Positions 34,567 to 43,842 of a stretch of DNA of 64,000 bases are shown piece after piece; position 1 is the first letter of the stretch; every line of letters begins with the position of its first letter. Position numbers and translations under genes: made by a program. The DNA is from Bacteroidales bacterium (GTDB lineage: Bacteria > Bacteroidota > Bacteroidia > Bacteroidales > Bacteroidaceae). The notes beneath the pieces were generated by a model. It did no database searches. It was not told the DNA's origin and saw only the letters and a list, made by a program, of their open reading frames with translations. The stretch covers positions 40,648 to 104,647 of the forward strand of contig SFFB01000004.1 of NCBI GenBank assembly GCA_004557035.1, in the 5' to 3' direction.

Positions 34567-34795
34567 GCGTCCTCGCAAGCCCTGCAAGGGCGCCACATAT
34601 TAGCCCAGGTCGTCAGGCCTGGGTTGGAAATGACCCACTAATCTCCGGCCTGTAAGGTCGGCACAACATACGGGTATATTACACGAATATAACCCGCCGC
34701 TCAATGTGCCGACCTTACAGGCCGGAATTATAGTAGCCATCGTTAACCCAGGCCTAACGACCTGGGCTATTATGTTACGCCCTTTCAGGGCTTGC
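34567..34795. repeat. Composite palindromic repeat, type I (element B)
   Basis: The same palindrome order as element A, about 230 bp. It is close to 90 percent identical by eye to element C (34970-35190) in the same orientation, including the central CGAATATAACCCGC. The pair carries compensatory changes in two stems (see findings). Confidence 0.85.
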
Positions 34796-34850
34796 CCGAT
34801 CGCCACACGACCAAACTTGATTGGTTTATTGTACATAACCAATTATTGAG

Positions 34851-34890
34851 CGTCCTCGCCGTGTCCCATAGGCCGGTGAGGACGTTTTTT
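34851..34890 (+). terminator. Terminator-like hairpin within the repeat region
   Basis: The CGTCCTC / GAGGACG stem, with an extra CCG/CGG pairing inside, is followed by TTTTTT. The same hairpin and T-run occur at 42405-42432, and their complement at 46340-46366, so it travels with the repeats. A type II fragment (AACGAGACCCCAGCCCAGGG) lies at 34927-34946. Confidence 0.55.
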
Positions 34891-34969
34891 GTATTTGGCG
34901 GCCTCGCAACGGCCTGAAGGGTCAACGAGACCCCAGCCCAGGGCAGAGGCGGCGCAATGAGCGGGTCCT

Positions 34970-35190
34970 GCCAGCCCTGCAAGGGCGCAACATAATAGCC
35001 CAGGTCGTCAGGCCTGGGTTGGAAATGACCCACTAATCTCCGGCCTGTAAGGTCGGCACAATATACGGATATATTACTCGAATATAACCCGCTGCTCAAT
35101 GTGCCGACCTTACAGGCCGGAATGATAGTAGCCATCGTTAACCCGGGCCTAACGACCCGGGCTGATATGTAACGGCCCTTCAGGCCTCGC
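34970..35190. repeat. Composite palindromic repeat, type I (element C)
   Basis: A second direct copy of element B. Both elements are followed by CCAAACTTGATTGGTTTATTGTA, split here as CCAAACTTGATTGG plus TTTATTGTA. Differences between B and C fall preferentially outside the stems or in matched pairs. The following 35230-35320 has no identifiable feature. Confidence 0.85.
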
Positions 35191-35323
35191 GAGGCCCACA
35201 ACCAAACTTGATTGGTTTATTGTATCTCCCTCTTAAATCACGCCGAAAACCTGCACACTTATGGCGGCCGATGTGCTACGAATTTAAAAATGTTTAATAT
35301 TTCGCGTTTTTCTGCCTTCTTTG

Positions 35324-35355
35324 TTTTGCAACATCTTGGCTTTTGCTTAGTTTTG
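35324..35355 (+). promoter_or_regulatory. Promoter of the large secreted protein gene
   Basis: TTTTG (35324-35328), a 19-bp spacer and TAGTTTTG (35348-35355) match the Bacteroidetes consensus. The leader to the ATG is about 105 nt. Confidence 0.65.
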
Positions 35356-35466
35356 CCCTTGCAAAACACACTATGCCCTTATTGGCCCTTGGCCGTAGGG
35401 GCGCCACTTAGATCTAAAAATCTTTTTAATTCACTTTATTAATTATTCATCTCAAAACAAAAATCA

Positions 35467-38400
35467 ATGAAAAAGTTACGCTACTTCTTTTCATTGTTCC
35501 TGACCATTATTGGTTTGGGAACTGCCTCTGCGCAGGCTTACGAGACCGGTGCCGTTGTCACCGATATCGCTGCCGCCGCTGATGCAGGCGAAGAGGTGCT
35601 GTTGATGAGCTCTACCACACAGGGCCACAATGCCGGATTGTTCATCGCTCCGGCCGGCTTCAACAGCGCCAATGTCCTCTCTGTAGCCAATGTCTACAAG
35701 TTTAAGGCCACGGGTGAATCCATCGACGGATACCCCACCTATCGCTTGCTTAGTGTTCAAAAGAACAAGTATCTCCGTTCCGAAATGTATGGTTCGATGG
35801 AAGATACTTCATGGCCCGGTTTGACTGATGGTGAAGACGGCAACACGATGCACGCTTACACCACCAGCACCGACAACGCCTTCACCTTCACGGCTCTGAA
35901 ACCCGAAGCCGGTTCAACCAATGTCCGCCAGAAGGTTGACGGTACGGCTGATGAGGAAGCTTGGGTGTTCTGCGAAAACAAAATGCAGCCCGATATCAAC
36001 AAGTACGGCTACTTCGGTACCTACGGTTCCGGCTTCTTGAGCATCTATACCGACACGAACCAGTGGGTGGTTTACAAAGCCAACAAACTCTCTGGTGCTG
36101 CCAACCTTATGGTCTACATCAACACCCTGCTCAATAACTCTGGCCCTAGCGATCTCTTTGAGGCAGGTACTGCTCCCGGACAGGTCGATATTAATGCACT
36201 CGAAGAGCTCCAAGACGCCTACGAGGCCGCTCTTGCCGTGGCTAACGTCGAAAGCTCTACACAGGAAGCTTGTGATCAGGCTAAGGCCGCTCTCGACGCT
36301 GCCTACAACGCCGTGGTGGCCAGCATAGTGAAACTCCAGGCTGGACGCACATATATCTTCCAGTCTCCGGGTCGCTCTGCCGGTGCCACCATGTATGAAA
36401 AAGAGGCCGACGGCAAACTCTATTGGGAGACCCTCTCCTCCGTTCCCGCCGCTGACAACGTGACCGCCGATCAGGCCAAGTTCTTCTTCACTGTTGAAGC
36501 TGCCAGCGACTCCACCTACTATCTCAAGAATCTGCTCACCGGCCACTATGTAGCCGGCGCCGAAGCCCAAGCTGCCAGCAAGCAGTTCGGCACGAGCGCA
36601 GAAGCTACCGTGCCCCTCGAAATCGTGAAGAATTTCACCGAAGGTCAAAAGGCCGGCTTCAACATCCGTTGGCAGGCATATAACAGCGACTACAACACCT
36701 TCCACTGGGATGGTGGCAACAAGATTGTGACTTGGGTGTACAATGCAGGCGCTTCTGTCTGCTCCATCTTGGATGTGACCGACGCTGCCGCAGCTGTGGC
36801 TGAGCAGGTAGAGAACCAGAAGAAGATGTCTGCCCTCACCGCCAGCTATCTCAAGGCTTCTGAACTCTTCAACAGAGGTCGTGCCTTCATCTCTGAAGGT
36901 GCTGCGGCCGACACCCTCATCGGCTACGACACCGCCCTTGGTCTCGTCAGCGATCCTGCTAAGATTAGCACCAACGCTGCCGAAACTGCCGAGCACACGG
37001 AAAAAATCCCCACTCAGGGCGACGTGGCCAACCTCGTGGACGGTTCTGACGTGAAGTTCTTCCACTCTCGCTGGCGTTCAGCTGCCGACGATCCCAACAC
37101 CTACCACTACGTGCAGGCCGACCTCGGCGAAGCCATCCAGACTTTCGCCATCAAGTACGCCAAGCGTTGGAATAACTTGGTTCAATACAACCCCACCGAG
37201 ATCCTTGTGACCGCCACCAACGATCCTGAAGGCACTTGGAACTATGCCGGTGTTTATCCTTTGACCTACACCGACTCGGCTTGGGTACACACCACCGACT
37301 CTACCGAAGTGAAGGCTGTTAAGCAGAACTACATCGGTACCCGCGGTATTGAGCTCCCCGCTGCTTACCGCTACGTGCGCATCGCCGTGACCAAGACCCA
37401 AACCAACACCGGTCTGCTCAACGGCTATCCCTTCTTCTATCTCTCTGAGCTCCACTTCCACCCCGCACAGTACGACGCTGAGCACTCTACGGTGAAAGAT
37501 ATGGACGCTACCATCGTCGGCAACCTCCAGACGGCCCTCAACACCGCCGCTGCCGAACTGACCTCAGGTCAGCCCACTCAGGCCACCAACGACGCTCTCG
37601 ACGCTGCCTATGCTGCCTTCCTCGAAGTCTTCCCCGATCCCAACACGCTCCAGACTGTTGTAGACGAGGCCAAGGCCCTGAAGAATGCTGCTCCCGTGGG
37701 TGAAGAACTCGGTTTCTATCCCCAGGCTGCCGTAGATGCCCTCAACAACGTGATTACCGAAGTTGAAGCCACCATCGAAGATGGCATGTCTCTCGAGCTC
37801 ATCAACCAAGGCAAAGCCGCCATCGCCGCTGCCGTAGCCACCTTCAAGGCTTCGTTCCTCGTTCCTGAATTGGGTAAGGTTTACGTGCTTCGCAGTGCTT
37901 CCGAACAACGCGGTGTTGAAGAAGGCGGTGCCAACCTGGTTTACTCTACCGGCAACAGCGAAACTGCTGCTCTCCAGTCTAAGCCTCAGGTTGACGGTGC
38001 CGATCCCGTCGTCATCGGCTCAGACCTCAACTACCTCTGGAAAGTCACCGCTAAGGATGGCTTCAAACTCACCTTCCAGAACCTCGGTACCGGTTACTAC
38101 ATTGGTACACAGGATAAGCTCAGCGGCGACGTGCCCAACGTAGCTGCTCCGACTGCACTTCCCGTACAGTCTGCCGGTGTAGGTGGTTTGTTCAACATCG
38201 TAGTGAGTGAAGGTATGTACCTCAACTTGGCCGGTGGTGCCACCCGTATGTGCGCTTGGAACGCTGCCAGCGGTGCCGACAACAGTGCCTTTAGCTTCGA
38301 AGAAGTGAATATGGAAACGTCTTATCAATCTTCTTCTCTCTGGCCTGTAACTGCCGACAAGTTCCAGATCATCACCCTGCCTTATAGCTCATTCGGTATC

Positions 38401-38952
38401 GCTGAAGAAGAAGCTGCCGTTTATGAAGTGCTTGGTGTGAACGAAGTGGGTGACTCTTGCGTCATCGAGCTCAAGGCCCTCAGCGTTAGCGACGACATCG
38501 AGGCCGGTATGCCTTATGTCATCAAGCCTGCTGTTGGTGTGAATGAAATCACCACCATGCCGACTGATAGCGATCCTCTCGCCATCGAATATGCTACCGC
38601 AGGTAAGACCTCTGCCAATGGCGCCCTCACCGGTACCATCAGCAATATGGTTCTTGAAGAAAACGGTAAGATTGTCATCAGCTATGGTTTGCCCGCTCTT
38701 ATCGGTTCTGCCACCGGCGCAGCCCTGCGCAACATCGGCGGCAACAGCGGTTACATCAACAATGTAGCCACCACCGAGACCGGCGACATCCAGATCAAGG
38801 TTAAGGGTACGTTCACCGACGGTATCGGTAACATCACCATCTCAGAAGGCAATGCCAAAGACATCTACACCATCTCTGGTGTGAAGGTTAACGGCAAGAA
38901 CATCCCCGCCGGCGTCTACATCATCGGCGGCCAGAAGAAAGTGGTTAAATAA
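35467..38952 (+). CDS. Large secreted multi-domain protein with F5/8-type-C-like domain
   Basis: 1161 residues. A signal peptide (MKKLRYFFSLFLTIIGLGTASAQ) is followed by several repeated beta-rich segments, each ending in motifs such as YYLKNLLTGHYVAG and GTGYYIGTQDK, which resemble ricin-like or lectin-like blades. Two alanine-rich helical bundles (about 250-295 and 685-800, AAYNAVVAS, DALDAAYAAFLE) resemble FIVAR/sugar-binding modules. A discoidin-like (F5/8 type C) stretch lies near 520-680 (YVQADLGEAIQTFAIKYAKRW, YRYVRIAVTKTQ). The C-terminus (DIYTISGVKVNG then GVYIIGGQKKVVK) is a sorting-type tail like that of the sialidase. No catalytic domain was recognised, so it is probably a surface or secreted glycan-binding protein. 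It is monocistronic. Confidence 0.75.
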   Translation: MKKLRYFFSLFLTIIGLGTASAQAYETGAVVTDIAAAADAGEEVLLMSSTTQGHNAGLFIAPAGFNSANVLSVANVYKFKATGESIDGYPTYRLLSVQKNKYLRSEMYGSMEDTSWPGLTDGEDGNTMHAYTTSTDNAFTFTALKPEAGSTNVRQKVDGTADEEAWVFCENKMQPDINKYGYFGTYGSGFLSIYTDTNQWVVYKANKLSGAANLMVYINTLLNNSGPSDLFEAGTAPGQVDINALEELQDAYEAALAVANVESSTQEACDQAKAALDAAYNAVVASIVKLQAGRTYIFQSPGRSAGATMYEKEADGKLYWETLSSVPAADNVTADQAKFFFTVEAASDSTYYLKNLLTGHYVAGAEAQAASKQFGTSAEATVPLEIVKNFTEGQKAGFNIRWQAYNSDYNTFHWDGGNKIVTWVYNAGASVCSILDVTDAAAAVAEQVENQKKMSALTASYLKASELFNRGRAFISEGAAADTLIGYDTALGLVSDPAKISTNAAETAEHTEKIPTQGDVANLVDGSDVKFFHSRWRSAADDPNTYHYVQADLGEAIQTFAIKYAKRWNNLVQYNPTEILVTATNDPEGTWNYAGVYPLTYTDSAWVHTTDSTEVKAVKQNYIGTRGIELPAAYRYVRIAVTKTQTNTGLLNGYPFFYLSELHFHPAQYDAEHSTVKDMDATIVGNLQTALNTAAAELTSGQPTQATNDALDAAYAAFLEVFPDPNTLQTVVDEAKALKNAAPVGEELGFYPQAAVDALNNVITEVEATIEDGMSLELINQGKAAIAAAVATFKASFLVPELGKVYVLRSASEQRGVEEGGANLVYSTGNSETAALQSKPQVDGADPVVIGSDLNYLWKVTAKDGFKLTFQNLGTGYYIGTQDKLSGDVPNVAAPTALPVQSAGVGGLFNIVVSEGMYLNLAGGATRMCAWNAASGADNSAFSFEEVNMETSYQSSSLWPVTADKFQIITLPYSSFGIAEEEAAVYEVLGVNEVGDSCVIELKALSVSDDIEAGMPYVIKPAVGVNEITTMPTDSDPLAIEYATAGKTSANGALTGTISNMVLEENGKIVISYGLPALIGSATGAALRNIGGNSGYINNVATTETGDIQIKVKGTFTDGIGNITISEGNAKDIYTISGVKVNGKNIPAGVYIIGGQKKVVK

Positions 38953-38978
38953 ATCTCATTCTTCATAAACCAACTCCT

Positions 38979-39017
38979 CGCGGGGTGCCCCATTCGGTGG
39001 CGCCCCGCGTTTTTTTG
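38979..39017 (+). terminator. Terminator of the large secreted protein gene
   Basis: The CGCGGGGTGCC / GGCGCCCCGCG stem is followed by TTTTTTT, 27 bp past the stop. Confidence 0.85.
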
Positions 39018-39164
39018 TTTATAAATGCCCCCAATTATAATCAATTGGTTATATAATGACCATTACTAAAATATTGCGCGTCCTCGAATGGTCTTTCAGA
39101 CAGTTATCTTCCCCGCACATCATCTATTGTAATGCCACGATTGCGCATTATATGGCGGCCAAGC

Positions 39165-39420
39165 ACGGTCTGAAGGGCCAACGAGACCCTAGCCCAGGGC
39201 AGAGGCGGCGCAAAGCGACGCCGGCACCCTGGGTAAACATAGGCAACCCACTGCGCCCTGAAAGGGCAAAAGATTTATAATGAATCGACATTGAATATAT
39301 AAATAAGGCTTTTGCCCTTTCAGGGCGAACATCCTCGTGCCACATTACCCAGGGTGTCGGTGCCACTACGTGTCACCTCTGCCCTGGGCTATGATCTTGT
39401 TGGCCCTTCAGGCCGTGCAA
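39165..39420. repeat. Composite palindromic repeat, type II (element D)
   Basis: Nested palindromes: GGTCTGAAGGGCC, AGCCCAGGGCAGAGGCGGCG paired with the distal CACCTCTGCCCTGGGCT, and GCGCCCTGAAAGGGC around the centre. The right half is the reverse complement of the left, as in type I, but with different stem sequences. Confidence 0.8.
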
Positions 39421-39560
39421 AACCGCCCAATTATAATCAATTGGTTATATAATGGCCATTACCAAAATGTTGCGCGTCCTCGAATGGTCTGAAAGACCGT
39501 TGCCTCCTCCCCGCACATCATCTATTGTAATGTTACGTCTGTTCATTATATGGCGGCCAA

Positions 39561-39815
39561 GCCCGGCCTGAAGGGCCAACGAGACCCTAGCCCAGGGCAG
39601 AGGCGGCGCAAAGCGACGCCGGCACCCTGGGTAAACATGGCCAACCCAACGCGCCCTGAAAGGGCAAAAGATTTATAATGAATTGACATTGATATATAAA
39701 TAAGGCTTTTGCCCTTACAGGGCGTACATTATCGCACGACCTTACCCAGGGTGCCGGTGCCACTACGTGTCACCTCTGCCCTGGGCTATGATCTCGTTGG
39801 CCCTTCAGGCCGTTG
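39561..39815. repeat. Composite palindromic repeat, type II (element E)
   Basis: The second direct copy of element D within the ~400-bp tandem array, differing by scattered substitutions. A third type II copy lies at 42451-42708. Confidence 0.8.
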
Positions 39816-39985
39816 CCCGGCCGCCCAATTATAATCAATTGGTTATATAATGGCCATTACCAAAATGTTGCGCGCCCCTTTCAGGCCTTGATTATTCGCG
39901 CACTTTCCCACGCCCCCCACGCGATGCGCTATGTTAAAAGTGTTAAATAACCCCGTCTTGCCCTTAGTTGTAGTAGGAAATTGAT

Positions 39986-39993
39986 TAGATTTG
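39986..39993 (+). promoter_or_regulatory. -7 box of the fasciclin lipoprotein gene
   Basis: TAGATTTG fits TAnnTTTG, 113 bp before the ATG. TTG triplets upstream are at 15 and 25 bp, not the ideal 19-21. Confidence 0.4.
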
Positions 39994-40106
39994 TAACGAA
40001 ATTTTAGAATTATACACTTATTGTCGCGTGGCCGTCGGAACAAAGGGGTTCTGAGGGTCCGCTTAAGCCTTGATAACCAAACAAAAAATCATAAAACAAC
40101 CACACT

Positions 40107-42212
40107 ATGAAACGTATTGTGACGAGAGCAACTCTGCTTGCCCGCAGCCTGGCCGGTCTTTTGGCCTTTGGCGCGTTGATGACGCTCCCTACGGCATGTT
40201 CTGAGAACATCGACGACGGTAACTACGCCATCAAGACCGAGCAGACCATCACCGACTACTTGAGCACCAATGCCAAGTTCTCTTCTATCAAAGCCATTTA
40301 CGACCGCGTCAAACTCGGTAACACAGACCAGGCCTCTGTGCTCACCAGTGTGCTGGGTGCCCGAGGCAACTACACCGTCTTCGCCCCCAACAACGACGCC
40401 ATCAATGCCTATGTGGCTTCACTCGGTCTCACCAGCATCGACGAATTGAGCTACGAACAGGCCGAACTCATCGCCAAAAACAGCATCATCGACAACCGCG
40501 ACGGTACGCCCTACGAAACCGCCGACTTCCCCACGCCCGGTTCGTTTGACCTCTCTAACCTCAACGACCGTACACTCACCTGCGAGCAAGACACGCTCTC
40601 AGACGTGGGCGGTTATATCATCAACCACAACTCGCACGTGTTGAGCTTCGACATCGAGCTGGCCAACGGTATGCTCCACGAGGTGGACCAGGTGATTGCT
40701 CCCTCGGCCGACAACCTCGCCGAGCGCATCATCGCCGCCGACAACCTCAAAGTGATGGGTACGCTGCTCACCGCCACCTCTTGGGCCGACTCACTCACCG
40801 CCTACCGCGACCGCGAATACGACGAGATGAACTATGAGGAAGTGACCGACTACCGCATCTCTTCAGAGCCCAATACCATCTTCCGTCAGAACACCACGCG
40901 CTATATCGGCTTTACCGCCTTCGTAGAGACCGACGACGTCTACAAAAACGAATGGGGCATCAACGTGGCTGTCAACGAGGAAGGCACCGTGACCAACGCC
41001 GCCGACGTGCTCGCCGCCGTCGAAGCCAAGTGTGCCGAAGTCTATGGTAGCCAGGCCATGGGCGACTACAAGAACGCCGAGAACCCCCTCAACAAGTTTG
41101 TGGCCTACCACCTGCTCTATGGCAACATCGCCTACGACCAGCTCGTACACCACTGCAACGAATACAACTATAAGTATGAAAATATTAAGAGACCCCAGAA
41201 GGTCAATATGCCCACCAACGTGTGGGACTACTACACCACTATGGGTAAGTACGCCGGACTCATCAAGGTGACCCAGGTGGGTGACGCCGGCTTCGAACAA
41301 GACAGCGAGCACAGCATCTACCTCAACCGTAAATCTCTCTACAACGACGGCCGCACAGGCGACTACACCGAGACCGGCGTGACAAATCCGGGCATCCTCA
41401 TCAGCATGACCAACGGTGCCAACGACAACAACGCCCAAAACGGTTTCTACTATCCCATCAACAAGATTTTGCTCTATGGTGACGACATGCGCCGCCAGCT
41501 GGCCAGTGAGCGCATCCGTATCGACATGACCACCATGTTCCCCGAAGTCCTCACCAACAATAACCGCGGTGTCGACTACCGCCTCTTCCCGAAGGGCTAT
41601 ATCGAAAACGTGATGAACGAGTCTTCAGATACCCACTTCCTCTATCTGATGTGTCCCGGTCCCGCAGACTGGAACGACTATCAGGGTGACGAATTCCTCG
41701 TGTGCGGTCTCTACGACTTCACCATCAAGTTGCCGCCCGTGCCCTGGCCCGACACCTATGAGCTCCGCCTCGGTACGTCGCTCAACCCCAACCGTTCGAT
41801 GGCACAGATCTATTTCGGTGACGATCCCTACCGCCTCGCCCCCGCCGGTCTGCCCTTCGATATGCGCCAGACTGTCGACGCCAACAACCCCGAAATTCCT
41901 TGGGCAGAGGACACCGAAGACCTCGCACAGAATGCCGAAATCGACAAGAACCTGCGTAACCACGGTTACCTGAAAGGCCCAAAATACTTCAACACTTGTA
42001 ACGGTAATGCCTCGCTCAACGTGCGCGACCGCAGCGGTATTTACTCTTGCATGCGCCGCATCGTCATCCAGCAATACCTCGAGCCCAACAAGACCTACTA
42101 CCTCCGCTTCAAGTCGGCCCTCAAGAAGCTCGACTCTCAGCTCTTCCTCGACTTCATCGAGTACGCACCCAAGAACATCTACAACGGTGCCCAAGAAGAA
42201 GATATCTGGTAA
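40107..42212 (+). CDS. Fasciclin (FAS1) domain lipoprotein
   Basis: 701 residues. An N-terminal hydrophobic segment (LARSLAGLLAFGALMTLPTA) ends at Cys32, with TACSE as a probable lipobox followed by acidic residues. This favours a surface-exposed Bacteroidetes lipoprotein. Residues about 46-195 form a FAS1-like domain (TITDYLSTNAKFSSIKAIYDRV, NYTVFAPNNDAINAYV, GYIINHNSHVLSFDIELANG, MLHEVDQVI). A second FAS1-like region may lie further in (about 330-400, FVAYHLLYGNIAYDQLV). The C-terminal third has no recognised domain but contains several YYLRFKSALKK-type strands. The function is unknown; FAS1 proteins usually mediate adhesion. It is flanked on both sides by palindromic repeat blocks. Confidence 0.78.
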   Translation: MKRIVTRATLLARSLAGLLAFGALMTLPTACSENIDDGNYAIKTEQTITDYLSTNAKFSSIKAIYDRVKLGNTDQASVLTSVLGARGNYTVFAPNNDAINAYVASLGLTSIDELSYEQAELIAKNSIIDNRDGTPYETADFPTPGSFDLSNLNDRTLTCEQDTLSDVGGYIINHNSHVLSFDIELANGMLHEVDQVIAPSADNLAERIIAADNLKVMGTLLTATSWADSLTAYRDREYDEMNYEEVTDYRISSEPNTIFRQNTTRYIGFTAFVETDDVYKNEWGINVAVNEEGTVTNAADVLAAVEAKCAEVYGSQAMGDYKNAENPLNKFVAYHLLYGNIAYDQLVHHCNEYNYKYENIKRPQKVNMPTNVWDYYTTMGKYAGLIKVTQVGDAGFEQDSEHSIYLNRKSLYNDGRTGDYTETGVTNPGILISMTNGANDNNAQNGFYYPINKILLYGDDMRRQLASERIRIDMTTMFPEVLTNNNRGVDYRLFPKGYIENVMNESSDTHFLYLMCPGPADWNDYQGDEFLVCGLYDFTIKLPPVPWPDTYELRLGTSLNPNRSMAQIYFGDDPYRLAPAGLPFDMRQTVDANNPEIPWAEDTEDLAQNAEIDKNLRNHGYLKGPKYFNTCNGNASLNVRDRSGIYSCMRRIVIQQYLEPNKTYYLRFKSALKKLDSQLFLDFIEYAPKNIYNGAQEEDIW

Positions 42213-42239
42213 TCTATTGATCACACCATTATAACTCAT

Positions 42240-42283
42240 CACGCGTCCCAAATCGGTTTGGGGCGCGTGATTTGTTTTTTTTA
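42240..42283 (+). terminator. Terminator of the fasciclin lipoprotein gene
   Basis: The stem CACGCGTCCCAAA / TTTGGGGCGCGTG (42240-42252, 42257-42269; one mismatch) with a 4-nt loop, then TTTGTTTTTTTT. Confidence 0.85.
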
Positions 42284-42350
42284 TTCACCGTGGCAGTCAT
42301 AGGATAGGGGAGGGGTCATGTGCAGCCCCGTCAGTATGAGGTAGATAAAA

Positions 42351-42450
42351 GCGAGATTGAAAATGAGATTGGTTTGAGGGCATTTTTTTGCGCGGCATCG
42401 CCGTGTCCCATTGGCCGGTGAGGACGTTTTTTTTGTATTTTGGGCGGCCT
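42351..42450 (+). repeat. Outer arm of the inverted repeat around gyrB (left)
   Basis: GCGAGATTG to TGGGCGGCC is the inverted match of 46331-46412: both contain the AATGAGATTGG-like and GCGCGGC segments, CCGGTGAGGACG and a T-run. It is separated from the inner arm by a type II palindrome present only on this side. Confidence 0.7.
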
Positions 42451-42708
42451 TGCAACGGCCTGAAGGGCCAACGAGACCCTAGCCCAGGGCAGAGGCGGCG
42501 CAAAGCGTCGCCTCTGCCCTGGGTAAACATGGCCAACCCAATGCGCCCTGAAAGGGCAAAAGATTTATGCTGACTTGACATTGAATATATAAATAAGGCT
42601 TTTGCCCTTACAGGGCGAACACCATCGTACCACATTACCCAGGGTGCCGGTGTCACTACGTGTCACCTCTGCCCTGGGCTATGGGCTTTTGGCCTTTCAG
42701 GCCGTTGC
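42451..42708. repeat. Composite palindromic repeat, type II (element F)
   Basis: The same structure as elements D and E (AACGGCCTGAAGGGCC at the left end, GGCCTTTCAGGCCGTT at the right, GCGCCCTGAAAGGGC near the centre). It interrupts the correspondence between the two gyrB-flanking arms, which suggests it inserted after they formed. 42709-42825 holds a single GCCCTTTCAGGGC stem and nothing else identifiable. Confidence 0.8.
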
Positions 42709-42825
42709 TTTTCCGCCCAAATACCCCAACAACCTCAAACTTAGCGCCCTTTCAGGGCTTGCATTGCCGCGCATAAATGATAAATGTTTTCATAATGTTT
42801 TTTCAATGCCACGTCCGAGCGGCCA

Positions 42826-43067
42826 CGCAAGCCCTGCAAGGGCGTAACATACCAGCCCAGGTCGTTAGGCCTGGGTGAGGAATGTGCCACAAATCTCCGG
42901 CCTGTAAGGTCGGCACAACATAGCGTTGCTTTTGCAATGAAACACATAATATTATCCATTAAATCATTCCCGTAATGTGCCGACCTTTCAGGCCGGGATT
43001 GGGGAGATTATATTTTACCCAGGCCTGACGACCTGGGCTGGTATGTTACGGCCCTTCAGGCCTTGCA
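42826..43067. repeat. Composite palindromic repeat, type I (element G)
   Basis: A complete type I palindrome (GCAAGCCCTGCAAGGGC to GCCCTTCAGGCCTTGC) with a distinct centre (ATAGCGTTGCTTTTGC). The right-hand part belongs to the inverted arm 42899-43260. Confidence 0.85.
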
Positions 43068-43260
43068 TCGCCGCCAATAATGTTGGATATTACCCTACCT
43101 TCCGGTGCTTACCCGCACAAAACGAATGCCTCTCAATCCTATAATCTACTCATCTCTACCCAAATTTTTACCTTTTCCCCAATCACCCAATCACACGCTT
43201 GTAACCGATTGAAAATCCGGCAATTCCTGTGACTGGACGCTTTAATCACGCCAATCACGC
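42899..43260 (+). repeat. Inner inverted-repeat arm, left of gyrB
   Basis: About 360 bp that recur in inverted orientation at 45891-46252, with about 90 percent identity by eye. The shared parts in order are the H3 stem, GCGTTGCTTTTGC, AAACACATAATATT, the right half of the type I palindrome, GCCGCCAATAATGTTGGAT, CCCTACCTTCC, GCTTACCCGCACAAAAC and the CAATCAC repeat. Confidence 0.85.
43171..43260 (+). repeat. CAATCAC-rich dispersed repeat, copy 2
   Basis: CCTTTTCCCCAATCAC to CCAATCACGC. It is the distal end of the left inverted arm and matches 1-95 and (inverted) 45891-45984. Confidence 0.75.
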
Positions 43261-43432
43261 TCTCATAACCATCCCTTGTGCGCTCGGGGATTATGGTGGG
43301 CGGATTTTACCCCGAATAATGCTCGCGGGATTTTGTCTTTTGTGTGATGCCGGAAAAGGGTTAAATTTGAGGTATGAAGAAGAGATGATAATCGAATCTG
43401 CTCTATTGTGTTGATTTTTAATCTATTACTGT

Positions 43433-43480
43433 CCTTATTCCCGCAGCTCCTGTCCTTATTCGCGTCACGCCCGGCCTTAT
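43433..43480 (-). repeat. ATAAGG motif array, 21-bp period (cluster 3)
   Basis: CCTTAT cores at 43433, 43454 and 43475, exactly 21 bp apart; on the minus strand they read ATAAGGCC, ATAAGGAC, ATAAGGAC. It lies 370 bp upstream of gyrB in a stretch (43261-43725) with no gene I can support. Confidence 0.65.
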
Positions 43481-43725
43481 GCGCGTATTTACGGGGCCTA
43501 TGGCAGTTTTCCGGGTGGCATAGTTGGCGGTTTCTGGATGTGAAAAGGCCTTTCTGATGCCACTTTGAGACGTCGCGGTAAAAGGGGCAATAAAATATTG
43601 GCCTGTTTGGGTCACAGTCTACCCTGCTTTTTGAACATTCCGCACGCCGCGGCCAACGGCAAAAAAATGACGCGGACGGCACAAAATATCACTGCCGTCG
43701 GCGCACTTGTATCGTGGTTTTTTTG

Positions 43726-43733
43726 TATTTTTG
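43726..43733 (+). promoter_or_regulatory. -7 box of gyrB
   Basis: TATTTTTG, about 110 bp before the gyrB ATG. TTG at 43707-43709 gives a short 16-bp spacer. It lies inside the region bracketed by the inverted repeats, so it would turn with the gene in any inversion. Confidence 0.45.
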
Positions 43734-43842
43734 TACTTGGATTTTGAGCCTTTGGGCGCATAGTCTTATAGTCAATTCATCATCAAATATTAAACACGAA
43801 ACAAACAGGCTGAGGCTTTCCGGCCGGGCCTTTAGATAAGTT

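Larger units (their letters stand above)
39033..39890 (+). repeat. Tandem direct repeat of a ~400-bp unit
   Basis: The string AATTATAATCAATTGG, then TTATATAATG, begins at 39033, 39429 and 39837, i.e. at 396 and 408 bp. Units 1 and 2 are nearly identical along their length and each contains one type II palindrome. Unit 3 is truncated after about 50 bp (GCGCGCCCCTTT). The array fills most of the 1.15-kb gap. 39891-39985 shows nothing further. Confidence 0.85.

Noticed and set aside
39033..39890. A mobile element with coding capacity
   Set aside because: No open frame with transposase or integrase features is present in the repeat unit.
43565..43747. A short open frame upstream of gyrB
   Set aside because: A GC-rich stretch covering the promoter region with no protein-like features.
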